Source: Mycolicibacterium psychrotolerans
Lineage (GTDB): Bacteria; Actinomycetota; Actinomycetes; Mycobacteriales; Mycobacteriaceae
DNA: 64,000 nt
Assembly: GCF_010729305.1 (NCBI RefSeq)
Contig: NZ_AP022574.1
Coordinates: 4,216,001-4,280,000, forward strand
Direction of reading: 5' to 3'
Part shown: piece after piece, positions 51,636 through 60,613 of the stretch
Numbering within the stretch: position 1 is the stretch's first letter
Layout: each line of letters opens with the position of its first letter
The notes under the pieces: model-generated
Seen by the model: only the letters and a program-made list of their open reading frames with translations
Database searches by the model: none
Told to the model about the DNA's origin: nothing
Position numbers and translations under genes: made by a program

Positions 51636-53288
51636 TCAGGACCGAAGCCACACCGCGGTGTCCGGGGGCAGCACGGCGCCGACGCCGGGCGCCGAGGCGA
51701 GCACCACCGACGCCGTGTCGGGCAGCGCCACGGCGTCCTCCCCGGTGTTGACCCAGCACTGCGCGCCTCCGCGCTCGAAGGCGGCGACCTCAGCGGCAGT
51801 GGTGAGCCATTTCACGTCGCCGGCATCCCGCCACAGCGACGGCCGCAACCGCAGCGCTTCGCGATAGAGGTTGAGCGTCGAATCGGCGTCGCGCTCCTGG
51901 GCCTCGACGCTGTGTTCGCCCCAGTGCGCGGGCTGCGGTAGCCACGTGGCGGATCCGGGCTCGGGCGCGAAGCCATAGGGAGCGTCGGTCGCCGTCCACG
52001 GCAACGGAATCCGGCAGCCGTCGCGACCGACGTCGGTGAAGCCCGACTGCACCCACGTCGGATCCTGACGCACGTCGTCGGGCAGGTCCTCGACCTCCTC
52101 GAGGGCCAACTCCTCCCCCTGGTAGACGTAGGCGGTGCCGGGCAGCGCGAGCTGCACCAGCGCCGCGGCGCGGGCACGGCGCCTGCCGATGACGTGGTCG
52201 GGATCCTCCTCGGTCCACCGGCCCCGCTCCCAATCGGTTTCGATGAGGTGCGCCGGCTGCGAACGGGAGAAGCGGGTCACGGTACGAGTGACATCGTGGT
52301 TGGACAGCACCCACGTCGGTGGCGCGCCGACGGTGGCGGCGGCGGCGATCGCGTCGTCGACGACCGAGCGCAGCACCTCAGCCCGCCACGGCGCCCGCAG
52401 GAAGTCGAATTGGAAGGCGGTGTGCAGTTCGTCGGGCCGCAGGTAGCGCGCCAGCCGCTCATTGCTGGGCACCCACGCCTCGGCGATGAAGATGCGCTCG
52501 GGGGTGTAGCGCTCCGCGACCGCGCGCCAGGCCCGGTAGACGTCGTGGACGCCGTCCTGGTCCCAGGCCGGGTGCCCCTCGCGCGACTGCACCAGACTCT
52601 GCGCGGCGTCGTCGGGGTCGGCGGTGTCGCGAAGTCCGGCCTCCTTGATCAGGCCGTGCGCCACATCGATCCGGAAGCCGTCCACACCACGGTCGAACCA
52701 GAAGGCGAGGATGTCCTCGAATTCGGCGCGCACCTCGGCGTGGTCCCAGTTCAGGTCCGGCTGACCCGGCGCGAAAAGGTGCAGGTACCACTGCCCGTCG
52801 GCGACCCGGGTCCACGCGGGTCCGCCGAAGACGCTCTGCCAGTTGTTCGGCGGTGCGGCGCCGTCGGGGCCGCGGCCGGCCCGAAAGTGATAGCGCTGCC
52901 GCGCCCCCGGCTCGTCGGCCAGCGCCGCGCGGAACCAGGCGTGCTGATCGGAGGTGTGGTTCGGCACGATGTCGAGCAGCACGCGAATGCCCCGCGCGTG
53001 CGCCTCGGCGATCAGCTCCTGCGCCTCCTGCAGGGTGCCGTAGGCCGGCTCGATGTCGCGGTAATCGGAGACGTCATAGCCGGCGTCGGCCATCGGCGAC
53101 GGGTACCACGGGTTGATCCAGATCGCGTCGACACCCAGCCGCGCCAGGTACGGCAACCGTGTTCGCAGACCTGCGATGTCGCCGACGCCGTCGCCGTTAC
53201 CGTCGGCGAAGCTGCGGATGTAGACCTGATAGACGACGGCGGTCTGCCACCACGGTGAGACGGCGGGGGCCACGGCACTCCATTCCAC
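51636..53288 (-). CDS. aglA: GH13 alpha-glucosidase
   Basis: 550-residue GH13 enzyme. Conserved regions: DIVPNHTS, GFRIDVAH (nucleophile Asp208), FIAEAWV (acid/base Glu270) and LSNHD (Asp332), with QPDLNWDHAEV typical of oligo-1,6-glucosidase/trehalose-like alpha-glucosidases. No signal peptide, so it acts on imported sugars. It is divergent from a sugar ABC importer with 203 bp between, suggesting that it hydrolyses the imported alpha-glucoside. From memory similar to Rv2471. Confidence 0.9.
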   Translation of the reverse strand: MEWSAVAPAVSPWWQTAVVYQVYIRSFADGNGDGVGDIAGLRTRLPYLARLGVDAIWINPWYPSPMADAGYDVSDYRDIEPAYGTLQEAQELIAEAHARGIRVLLDIVPNHTSDQHAWFRAALADEPGARQRYHFRAGRGPDGAAPPNNWQSVFGGPAWTRVADGQWYLHLFAPGQPDLNWDHAEVRAEFEDILAFWFDRGVDGFRIDVAHGLIKEAGLRDTADPDDAAQSLVQSREGHPAWDQDGVHDVYRAWRAVAERYTPERIFIAEAWVPSNERLARYLRPDELHTAFQFDFLRAPWRAEVLRSVVDDAIAAAATVGAPPTWVLSNHDVTRTVTRFSRSQPAHLIETDWERGRWTEEDPDHVIGRRRARAAALVQLALPGTAYVYQGEELALEEVEDLPDDVRQDPTWVQSGFTDVGRDGCRIPLPWTATDAPYGFAPEPGSATWLPQPAHWGEHSVEAQERDADSTLNLYREALRLRPSLWRDAGDVKWLTTAAEVAAFERGGAQCWVNTGEDAVALPDTASVVLASAPGVGAVLPPDTAVWLRS

Positions 53289-53343
53289 TTGACGCGTGAA
53301 CGTGTCCCCACGGTAGTGAACCGGACAGAATCACGACAGCCGG

Positions 53344-53445
53344 AGCACATTCGGCAGCGGTGGCGGCGGGTGCCGCGCCGACGGGGTACCGCTGCGCAGG
53401 AGATTCTGTGAACTGTGACACACTCGTCGCTGTACCGAATGTGCT
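53344..53445. promoter_or_regulatory. Widely spaced inverted 11-bp repeats in the divergent sugar promoter
   Basis: AGCACATTCGG (53344-53354) and its exact reverse complement CCGAATGTGCT (53435-53445) lie 91 bp apart in the aglA/importer gap. They could be two binding sites for one regulator in opposite orientation, with looping between. No regulator gene is adjacent. Confidence 0.45.
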
Positions 53446-53491
53446 GGTCGTGGCCCTCATCGGAGACCACAACTTCATAAACGAGGACGTG

Positions 53492-54802
53492 ATGAAACGA
53501 ATCCAGTTCGCCCGCGGGCGACGACGTCGTGCAATCGCGCTGGCAAGCGCGCCTCTGGTCGCCGCCACGTTGTTGTCCGGGTGCGGTAGCGAGGGCGGCC
53601 CGCCGACGCTGACGTGGTACATCCTTCCCGACAACGGCGGCTCGGCCGCGCGCGCCCAGGAGTGCGAAGCCGCCTCCAACGGTGCCTACCGGGTACGCAT
53701 CGAGTCGCTGCCCAGCACGGCCACCGCGCAGCGGGAGCAGATGGTGCGCCGCCTGGCTGCCGGCGACTCCTCGATCGACCTGGTCAGCATGGACGTGGTG
53801 TTCACCGCCGAGTTCGCCAACGCGGGATTCCTGCGGCCCTACACCGCCGAGGAGAGGCAGCGGCTGACCGCGGGGATGCTGCCGGCGCCCGTCAAGACCG
53901 GTAAGTGGGAGGACAAGCTCTACGGCGCCCCGTACAAGTCCAACGCCCAGCTGCTCTGGTACCGCAAGTCGGCGGCCGCCGCGGCCGGGGTCGACCCGGC
54001 CTCGCCGACGTTCACCTGGGACGAGATGATCAAAGCCGCTGTGGGACAACAGAAGAAGGTTGCCGTCCAAGCGCAGCGCTACGAGGGCTACACCGTGCTG
54101 ATCAACGCGCTGGTGCTGTCCGGCGGCGGCGCGCTGCTCCAGGACGTCGAGGCCGGCCGCAACGCCAAGCCGTCACTGGCCAGTCCGGCAGGCGAGAAGG
54201 CCGCCGAGATCGTCGGCAACCTCGGACGCTCCCCCGCCGCGCCCGCCGACCTGTCCAATGCGTCGGAGGAGCAGGCCCGCGCCAACTTCCAGTCCGGTCA
54301 GGGCATGTTCATGGTCAACTGGCCCTACGTGCTCGCCGCCGCCCGCAGCGCCGCCGAAGAGGGGACGCTCGACCAGGCCGTCGTCGACGACATCGGCTGG
54401 GCGCGCTATCCCCGGGTGGCACCCGACCGCCCCAGCGCGCCGCCACTCGGCGGGGCGAACCTCGGCATCGGCGCCTACACGAAGCATCCGGACCAGGCGG
54501 TCGCGCTCGTCGAGTGCATCAACGCCGAACCGAAGGCGACTCAGTACATGCTCGACGAGAGTGAGCCGTCGCCCTACGCCGCGTCCTACGACGACCCCAA
54601 GATCCGCGAGGAGTACGCCAACGCCGACCTGATCCGCGAATCCATCGGCGACGGCGGTCCGCGGCCGCCGACCCCCTATTACACCGACATCTCGGGAGCG
54701 ATCCAGCAGACGTGGCACCCGCCCGCCTCGGTGAATGCCGAAACCCCGGAAAGGACAGACCAATTCATGGCTGACGTGCTCGCGGGCAGGCGCCTCCTGT
54801 GA
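53492..54802 (+). CDS. Sugar-binding lipoprotein of ABC importer (LpqY-like)
   Basis: 436 residues; signal peptide with lipobox LLSGC (Cys near residue 30). The mature protein resembles LpqY, the trehalose-binding lipoprotein: TAEFANAGF, KLYGAPYKSNAQLLWYRKS, FMVNWPYVL and PLGGANLGIGAYTKHPDQA have direct counterparts in my recollection of LpqY. Substrate is probably an alpha-linked disaccharide given the adjacent alpha-glucosidase. ATG 53492 follows GAGGA; the stop overlaps the permease gene as GTGA. Confidence 0.9.
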   Translation: MKRIQFARGRRRRAIALASAPLVAATLLSGCGSEGGPPTLTWYILPDNGGSAARAQECEAASNGAYRVRIESLPSTATAQREQMVRRLAAGDSSIDLVSMDVVFTAEFANAGFLRPYTAEERQRLTAGMLPAPVKTGKWEDKLYGAPYKSNAQLLWYRKSAAAAAGVDPASPTFTWDEMIKAAVGQQKKVAVQAQRYEGYTVLINALVLSGGGALLQDVEAGRNAKPSLASPAGEKAAEIVGNLGRSPAAPADLSNASEEQARANFQSGQGMFMVNWPYVLAAARSAAEEGTLDQAVVDDIGWARYPRVAPDRPSAPPLGGANLGIGAYTKHPDQAVALVECINAEPKATQYMLDESEPSPYAASYDDPKIREEYANADLIRESIGDGGPRPPTPYYTDISGAIQQTWHPPASVNAETPERTDQFMADVLAGRRLL

Positions 54803-55731
54803 CGACGCTCCAGACCCCGCCGCTGCAGAGAGAACCCGGCACACCCGCGATGAGTGAGCGGGTCAAGGGTGAGCGCAGGCTCGGCATCTACCTGACCCTG
54901 CCGTCATATGTGGTGATGCTGCTCGTCACCGCCTACCCCCTCGGCTACGCACTGGTGTTGTCGCTGTACAACTTCCGCCTCACCGATCCCGGCGGCCGTA
55001 GCTTCGTCGGACTGGGCAACTACCTGGTGATCCTCACCGACCCGCTGTGGTGGAACGATTTCGTCACCACGCTGGCCATCACTGTGGTCACCGTCGCGGT
55101 GGAACTCGTGCTCGGGTTCTGGTTCGCCTTCGTGATGCTGCGTATCGTCCGGGGCCGCGGCCCGCTGCGCACAGCGATCCTCATCCCGTACGGCATCGTC
55201 ACCGTCGTGTCGGCGTTCATCTGGCGCTACGCCTTCGCCATCGACTCCGGGTTCGTCAACCAGTGGCTGAACCTGTCGGGTTTCGACTGGTTCGGCGACC
55301 GGTGGTCCGCCATATTCGTCATCTGCCTCTCCGAGATATGGAAGACCACGCCGTTCATCTCGCTGCTGCTGCTCGCCGGTCTGGTGCAGGTCCCCGAGGA
55401 CATGCAGGAGGCCGCGAAGGTCGACGGCGCCACCGCATGGCAACGGCTCTGGAAGATCACGCTGCCTAACATGAAGGCCGCGATCATGGTGGCGCTGCTG
55501 TTCCGCACCCTCGATGCGTGGCGCATCTTCGACAACCCGTACGTGATGACCGCCGGCGCCAACAACACCGAGACGATCTCGTTCCTGGCGTATCGGCAGA
55601 ATGTCACGCTGGTCAATCTCGGTATGGGATCGGCCGTCTCGGTGCTGTTGTTCCTGTCCGTCGTCGTCATCGCATGGATCTTCATCAAGGTCTTCAAGAC
55701 CGACTTGTCCCAAGTCAGGGGTGACCAGTGA
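54799..55731 (+). CDS. Sugar ABC importer permease (SugA-like)
   Basis: 310 residues, six membrane helices; the EAA loop is EAAKVDGATAWQRLWKITLPNMKAA. The segment TAILIPYGIVTVVSAFIWRYAF is close to mycobacterial SugA. GTG start overlaps the binding-protein stop; ATG 54850 is an alternative. MalF type, works with the next gene. Confidence 0.92.
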   Translation: MTTLQTPPLQREPGTPAMSERVKGERRLGIYLTLPSYVVMLLVTAYPLGYALVLSLYNFRLTDPGGRSFVGLGNYLVILTDPLWWNDFVTTLAITVVTVAVELVLGFWFAFVMLRIVRGRGPLRTAILIPYGIVTVVSAFIWRYAFAIDSGFVNQWLNLSGFDWFGDRWSAIFVICLSEIWKTTPFISLLLLAGLVQVPEDMQEAAKVDGATAWQRLWKITLPNMKAAIMVALLFRTLDAWRIFDNPYVMTAGANNTETISFLAYRQNVTLVNLGMGSAVSVLLFLSVVVIAWIFIKVFKTDLSQVRGDQ

Positions 55732-56555
55732 CCAAGAGCACCAAGTGGTGGACGCTCGCAGGCATCGTCATCGTGATCTACAGCTTCGCCCCGATGCTGT
55801 GGATGATCAGTTTGGCGTTCAAGCCGCCGTCGGACATCGTCTCGGGCAACCCGTCGTTTCTGCCCAGCACATTCACCCTCGACAACTTCGCGCAGATCTT
55901 CAGCAATCCTCTGTTCACCCGGGCGCTGATCAACTCGATCGGCATCGCCGTGGTCGCCACGGTCATCTCGGTGGTCATCGCGATGTTCGCCGCCTACGCC
56001 ATTGCCCGCCTGGAGTTCCCCGGGAAAAAGGTGCTGCTGTCGCTGGCACTGGGCATCGCGATGTTCCCGCAGGCGGCGCTGGTGGGCCCCTTGTTCGATA
56101 TGTGGCGCGGACTGGGGATCTACGACACCTGGCTGGGTCTGATCATCCCCTATCTGACATTCGCGCTGCCGCTGTCGATCTGGACGATGTCGGCCTTCTT
56201 CCGGCAGATCCCGTGGGAGATGGAACACGCCGCACAGGTGGACGGGGCGACGCAGTGGCAGGCGTTCAGGAAGGTGATCGTCCCACTTGCCGCGCCGGGC
56301 GTGTTCACCACGGCGATCCTGACGTTCTTCTTCTGCTGGAACGACTTCCTGTTCGCGATCTCACTGACGTCCACCGACAGCGCGCGGACGGTGCCTGCGG
56401 CGCTGGCGTTCTTCCAGGGCGCCTCGTACTTCGAGTCGCCGGTCCCCTACATCATGGCCGCGTCGGTGATCGTGACGATCCCCGTCGTCATCTTGGTCCT
56501 CATCTTCCAGCGGCGCATCGTCGCCGGCCTGACATCCGGAGCAGTGAAGGGATAA
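55728..56555 (+). CDS. Sugar ABC importer permease (SugB-like)
   Basis: 275 residues, six membrane helices, MalG type; EAA loop is EHAAQVDGATQWQAFRKVIVPLAAPG. GTG start overlaps the previous stop (GTGA). The C-terminus FQRRIVAGLTSGAVKG is the standard MalG-family end. Confidence 0.93.
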   Translation: MTKSTKWWTLAGIVIVIYSFAPMLWMISLAFKPPSDIVSGNPSFLPSTFTLDNFAQIFSNPLFTRALINSIGIAVVATVISVVIAMFAAYAIARLEFPGKKVLLSLALGIAMFPQAALVGPLFDMWRGLGIYDTWLGLIIPYLTFALPLSIWTMSAFFRQIPWEMEHAAQVDGATQWQAFRKVIVPLAAPGVFTTAILTFFFCWNDFLFAISLTSTDSARTVPAALAFFQGASYFESPVPYIMAASVIVTIPVVILVLIFQRRIVAGLTSGAVKG

Positions 56556-56558
56556 CCC

Positions 56559-57758
56559 ATGGCAGCAATTACGATGCGCAACATCGTCAAGAAGTACGGT
56601 GACGGCTTTCCTGCCGTCAACGACGTCAGCCTCGACATCGCGGATGGCGAATTCGTGATCCTGGTCGGCCCGTCGGGCTGCGGGAAGTCGACACTTCTGC
56701 GGATGATCGTCGGACTCGAGGACATCACCTCGGGCGACATGCTGATCGGCGACAAGAAGGTCAACGACAAGGCGCCGCGCGACCGCAACCTGTCGATGGT
56801 GTTCCAGAACTACGCGCTCTACCCGCACCTGACCGTGTTCGAGAACATCGCCTTCCCGCTTCGGTTGTCGGGCAAGCTATCCGACGATGAGATCCGCAAG
56901 CGGGTCACCGAGGCCGCCGACACGCTCGAACTCGGCGAGCACCTCGACCGCAAGCCGGCCAACCTGTCGGGCGGTCAGCGGCAGCGTGTCGCGATGGGAC
57001 GCGCGATCGTACGCGAGGCCGACGCGTTCCTGTTCGACGAGCCGTTGAGCAACCTCGACGCGAAGCTGCGCGGCCAGATGCGCACCGAGATCCTACGGCT
57101 GCAGCGCAAGCTCGGCGTCACCACCGTCTACGTCACCCACGACCAGACCGAGGCGATGACGCTGGGCGATCGCGTTGCGGTGCTGAAAAAGGGTGTGCTG
57201 CAACAGGTGGCCAGCCCGCGTGAACTCTACGACCAGCCGGTCAACCTCTTCGTCGCCGGCTTCATCGGCTCCCCGCCGATGAACTTCGTGCCCGCCCACG
57301 TCAACGGCGACAATGTCGAGCTGCCGTTTGCGACGGTGCCGCTGCGCGACGAGTGGCGCAACGCCGTCGACGATCAGAAGGTGTACATCGCCGGTATTCG
57401 GCCGGGCGCCTTCGAGGACGCGGAGTTCGTCGATGACGACAAGCGCTCCCGCGGTGTGACCTTCGAGGTCACCGTCGACATGGTCGAGTGGCTGGGCAAC
57501 GAACAGTATGCGTTCGTGCCGTTCGAGGCGACGCCGGAGATCAAGCAGCAGCTGGCCGAGCTGGCCAACGAACTCGACAGCGAGCAGTTGCGCACGCAAC
57601 TCTGTGTCGAGCTGGATCCGCTGAGCCGGGTGCGCTCGGGTGACAAGGCCACGCTGTGGCTGGACGCCGAGCGTCTGCACCTGTTCGATCCGCACAGCGG
57701 TGACAACCTCACGCGCGCGGATCAATCCAGCGGTCGGCACGCGGCGCCCGCCGGCTGA
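56559..57758 (+). CDS. Sugar ABC importer ATPase (SugC/MsmK/UgpC type)
   Basis: 399 residues. Walker A GPSGCGKST, Q-loop FQNYALYPH, signature LSGGQRQR, Walker B FLFDEPLSNLD, H-loop THDQ, then a C-terminal MOI/OB regulatory domain (GSPPMNFVPA; VEWLGNEQYAF). Three bases after the permease stop. Completes a four-gene importer. Confidence 0.94.
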   Translation: MAAITMRNIVKKYGDGFPAVNDVSLDIADGEFVILVGPSGCGKSTLLRMIVGLEDITSGDMLIGDKKVNDKAPRDRNLSMVFQNYALYPHLTVFENIAFPLRLSGKLSDDEIRKRVTEAADTLELGEHLDRKPANLSGGQRQRVAMGRAIVREADAFLFDEPLSNLDAKLRGQMRTEILRLQRKLGVTTVYVTHDQTEAMTLGDRVAVLKKGVLQQVASPRELYDQPVNLFVAGFIGSPPMNFVPAHVNGDNVELPFATVPLRDEWRNAVDDQKVYIAGIRPGAFEDAEFVDDDKRSRGVTFEVTVDMVEWLGNEQYAFVPFEATPEIKQQLAELANELDSEQLRTQLCVELDPLSRVRSGDKATLWLDAERLHLFDPHSGDNLTRADQSSGRHAAPAG

Positions 57759-57778
57759 GCCGGCGGCCACACACGCCG

Positions 57779-59038
57779 ATGGCGGCTCCTGAGCTTCGGC
57801 TGCGGGCTCCGCGCCCGGAACTGCTTGCGCTGCCCTGGGATCGGGCGCTCGCCGACTGGACCGCGCCCGAGGTCCCGCTGCGCGACCTGCCGGTGGGACC
57901 CAGCCGGCACCTGGTCAAGTTCGTCGAGTGCGACGGTGAGCTGTGGGCGCTCAAGGAGCTGCCCCCGCGCATCGCCGCCCGTGAGTACGAGGTGCTGCGC
58001 GCGCTGGAGGACATGGAGCTCAACGCTGTTCGTCCGGCCGGACTGGTGTTCCAGCCCGACTTCGACACTGCGATCCTGCTGACCCGCTACCTCGCCGGCT
58101 CGTGGCAGTACCGCCGGATGTTCATGCGGCTGCCGCCCGACGCGCCCAAACACCGGGCCCGCTTGTTCGACGCCATGGCGACGCTGCTGGTCGAACTGCA
58201 CCGGCACGGGGTGTTCTGGGGCGACTGCTCGCTGGCCAACACGCTGTTCTCCCGGGACGGGCAGGTGCTGCAGGCCTTCCTCGTCGACGCCGAGACCAGC
58301 GAGATCCACCCGACCCTGTCGAACGGGCAGCGCACCCAGGACATCGACATCACCGTCGAGAACGTCGCGGCGGGGCTGCTCGACGTCGCGGCGCGGCTCG
58401 AAAGACCGGATCTGGAGCCGGGATTCATCGGCGAGGCGTTGGCGATTCGGGAGCGCTATGAACAGTTGTGGGAGCTGTTGCACGCGGCGCCGACGTTCGG
58501 CTTCGCCGATCGATACCGCGTCGAGGGCACCATTCGCAAGCTCAACGAGCTCGGCTTCGCCGTCGACGAGGTGTCCCTGCAGCCGGTCACCTCCGGCGCC
58601 GACGAACTGCGCCTGCACGTCGCTGTCGGCGACCGCCGATACCACGCCACCGAGCTGCAGCGCTTGACCGGACTGGTCGTCGGTGAGGGGCAGGCCCGCA
58701 TACTGCTCGGCGACCTGCACGCCTACCAGGGGCAGCTGTGTCGCGAAGCCGGTCACGACGTCGATGAGCGCACCGCGGCGCAACTGTGGGTGATGGAGGT
58801 GGCCACCCCGACGATGCACCGCGCGCACGCCGCGGTCGGACGTTCCGGCACCCCCATCCAGGCCTACTGCGATCTGCTCGAGGTGCGGTGGCTGCTCTCC
58901 GAGCGGGCCGGCCGTGACGTCGGCACCGACCGCGCGCTGCAGGCGTTGGCGCGCAACGTCGTCCCGTCGGAGTCAGCCGCGCAGTTGATGATCGTCGAGA
59001 CGCCGACCGAACCGTTCTCGGTGCTCGACGACGAGTAG
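57779..59038 (+). CDS. DUF4032 kinase-like protein
   Basis: 419 residues. The first 200 hold a protein-kinase-like core: Lys59 in WALKE, Glu70 in AAREYEVL, a catalytic-loop-like GVFWGDCSLAN with Asp149 and Asn154, and a metal Asp170 in LVDAETSE. The remainder is the DUF4032 C-terminal domain, of unknown function. The reaction is not known. Position 20 bp after the importer ATPase suggests a role in handling the sugar, perhaps phosphorylation like maltokinase, but that is inference. The start ATG has no clear Shine-Dalgarno. Confidence 0.85.
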   Translation: MAAPELRLRAPRPELLALPWDRALADWTAPEVPLRDLPVGPSRHLVKFVECDGELWALKELPPRIAAREYEVLRALEDMELNAVRPAGLVFQPDFDTAILLTRYLAGSWQYRRMFMRLPPDAPKHRARLFDAMATLLVELHRHGVFWGDCSLANTLFSRDGQVLQAFLVDAETSEIHPTLSNGQRTQDIDITVENVAAGLLDVAARLERPDLEPGFIGEALAIRERYEQLWELLHAAPTFGFADRYRVEGTIRKLNELGFAVDEVSLQPVTSGADELRLHVAVGDRRYHATELQRLTGLVVGEGQARILLGDLHAYQGQLCREAGHDVDERTAAQLWVMEVATPTMHRAHAAVGRSGTPIQAYCDLLEVRWLLSERAGRDVGTDRALQALARNVVPSESAAQLMIVETPTEPFSVLDDE

Positions 59039-59064
59039 TCCGACGGTGCGGACCGCGGGGCGGT

Positions 59065-60024
59065 TCATCCGGTCGAGCCGATACTCCGTTGCTCTACCCG
59101 CAGATACGCGTGGATCGTGGTGCCGTCGACCCCGGCATGGCAGCGCACCAGGTCGGCGATGGCATTGACCACCATCAGGCCCCCGTGCGCCGCTGTCGCC
59201 CCGCTCGGGCCGTCGAGCGGATCACGGGGCCGGGCTTGGTCGCGCGCCTCGCACGCCAGGTAACCGTCCGTGCTCCAGAAAGCGAGCCGGCACGGCCCGG
59301 CATTGTGCACCAACGCCTCGGTGGCCAGCTCGGTCACGATGAGCCGCAGATCGATCAATTGCTCGTCGCCGCACCCGAACCACTGCCCGTACCGGGCGGC
59401 GAAGGTGCGGGCGCGGTGCAACTCGGCGACCGTCCGCACGGTGCAGCCCACCGCGTCGGCGGCCGCGTGCAACGGCTCGTTGTACCGCCGCCAGGCGTCG
59501 TCCGGCGCGAAGTGCGAGCTGTCGGCCTCCGGCTCCCCGTACCTCCACAACACCGGGTGGGTGGTACGGGCATCGTCGAGGCGCTCAGCGGTCAGCGCGC
59601 ACGCGTCGTACGGACAGACCACCGTGACGTCCCGTCCGGTGAACGCGATGTTGATCAGCGCTTCGTACTGCACGCACGCCGGATACTCCAGCGCCGAACG
59701 GCCGTCCCACACCGGCTCGCCGATCATCAGCACCGGCTGGGGGACGTTCGCCTCCACGAATCGGCTCAGCACACCGGCGAGGATGCTGCCGGGATTGCGC
59801 CCCGCCTCCGTCATGTCGATCAGCGTCACCGCGCCCTCGGACGGGCCCAGCGCGGCGCGCAGTGCCGTCAGGTTCGGTCCCGGCACGGCGACCAGAACGC
59901 AGTGCCCCCTGTCGAGTGCGTCGATGATCGACGGCACCAGACAGTCGACATACGCCGCCGGCGAGTCATAGAAGAACGCCGGATGCCGGAATCGGTCGAC
60001 GTCGGGATCAGACAGAACAGACAA
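59065..60024 (-). CDS. MEDS-domain sensor with RsbW-like ATPase domain
   Basis: 319 residues. The N-terminal half has the MEDS pattern (HPAFFYDSPAAYVDCLVPSIIDALDRGHCVLVAVPG; LIDMTEAGRNPGSILAG; RALCPYDA-like VVCPYDACAL), a RecA-like sensory domain. The C-terminal half is a HATPase_c_2 domain (LRLIVTELATEALVHNAGPCRLAFW; GGLMVVNAIADLV). Together this looks like an anti-sigma factor or atypical kinase. The N-box Asn is replaced by Glu (ELATEALVH). TTG 60024 preceded by GGGAG at seven bases is my start; longer readings run into sequence antisense to the mod operon. Confidence 0.82.
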   Translation of the reverse strand: MSVLSDPDVDRFRHPAFFYDSPAAYVDCLVPSIIDALDRGHCVLVAVPGPNLTALRAALGPSEGAVTLIDMTEAGRNPGSILAGVLSRFVEANVPQPVLMIGEPVWDGRSALEYPACVQYEALINIAFTGRDVTVVCPYDACALTAERLDDARTTHPVLWRYGEPEADSSHFAPDDAWRRYNEPLHAAADAVGCTVRTVAELHRARTFAARYGQWFGCGDEQLIDLRLIVTELATEALVHNAGPCRLAFWSTDGYLACEARDQARPRDPLDGPSGATAAHGGLMVVNAIADLVRCHAGVDGTTIHAYLRVEQRSIGSTG

Positions 60025-60153
60025 GCACTGACTCCCGACGTCGATGACGCATCGGGTCGCTGCTCCGATGAATGACTTCGACGATACGCCGCTGTCAGCG
60101 CGTACGCGGGCAGAAAATATGACGGCGACGATGCGGCCAGCACTGCGACCAAC

Positions 60154-60202
60154 TTCCGTTTCTATGGCAATATTCGGCTCATAAGTCCGCAGAAACGGAA
60201 AG
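60154..60202 (+). promoter_or_regulatory. Inverted repeat over the mod operon Shine-Dalgarno
   Basis: TTCCGTTTCT (60154-60163) and AGAAACGGAA (60191-60200) are exact reverse complements separated by 27 bases. The right arm contains the GGAAAG that acts as Shine-Dalgarno six bases before the first mod gene. It could be a two-site operator or an RNA hairpin hiding the ribosome site. Confidence 0.55.
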
Positions 60203-60208
60203 CTTCGC

Positions 60209-60613
60209 ATGCCCGAGATCAGGATCAGAGACGCGGCGGTGCTGCTCGGCGTCAGCGACGACACCGTGCGCCGCTGGATCGACGGCGGCGCTCTGCCGGC
60301 ATCGAGGGACGAGTCGGGCCGCAAGGTCATCGCCGGTGAGGCGCTCGCCGGCTTCGCGCGGCAACACGCCGCGCCGCCACCCGACCCGGTCGGTGTCGCG
60401 AGTTCGGCGCGCAACCGTTTCGTCGGGCTCGTCACAGAGGTGCGCTCCGACCGTGTGATGAGCGAGGTTCAGATCCAGTGCGGGCCGTTCACCGTGGTGT
60501 CCCTGATGAGCACCGAATCCGTCCGCCAGCTCGGTCTCGAGCCTGGCGTCGTCGCGGTGGCCATGGTCAAGGCCACCACCGTGATCGTCGAGACCGCGGG
60601 CGGAAGCTCGTGA
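60209..60613 (+). CDS. HTH-Mop (molybdate-binding) regulator
   Basis: 134 residues: an N-terminal MerR/excisionase-type HTH (IRDAAVLLGVSDDTVRRWIDGGALPASRD) joined to a C-terminal Mop/TOBE domain (ARNRFVGLVTEVRSDRVMSEVQIQCGPFTVVSLMSTESVRQLGLEPGVVAVAMVKATTVIVE) that binds molybdate. It combines sensing and DNA binding as ModE does, but with a different HTH. Probably controls the modABC genes it precedes; its stop overlaps modA as GTGA. Confidence 0.88.
   Translation: MPEIRIRDAAVLLGVSDDTVRRWIDGGALPASRDESGRKVIAGEALAGFARQHAAPPPDPVGVASSARNRFVGLVTEVRSDRVMSEVQIQCGPFTVVSLMSTESVRQLGLEPGVVAVAMVKATTVIVETAGGSS

Noticed and set aside
60025..60435. N-terminal extension of the MEDS/ATPase gene to 60435 or 60210
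   Set aside because: The extension is antisense to the HTH-Mop gene, has no MEDS character, and a TTG with GGGAG upstream fits the domain start.
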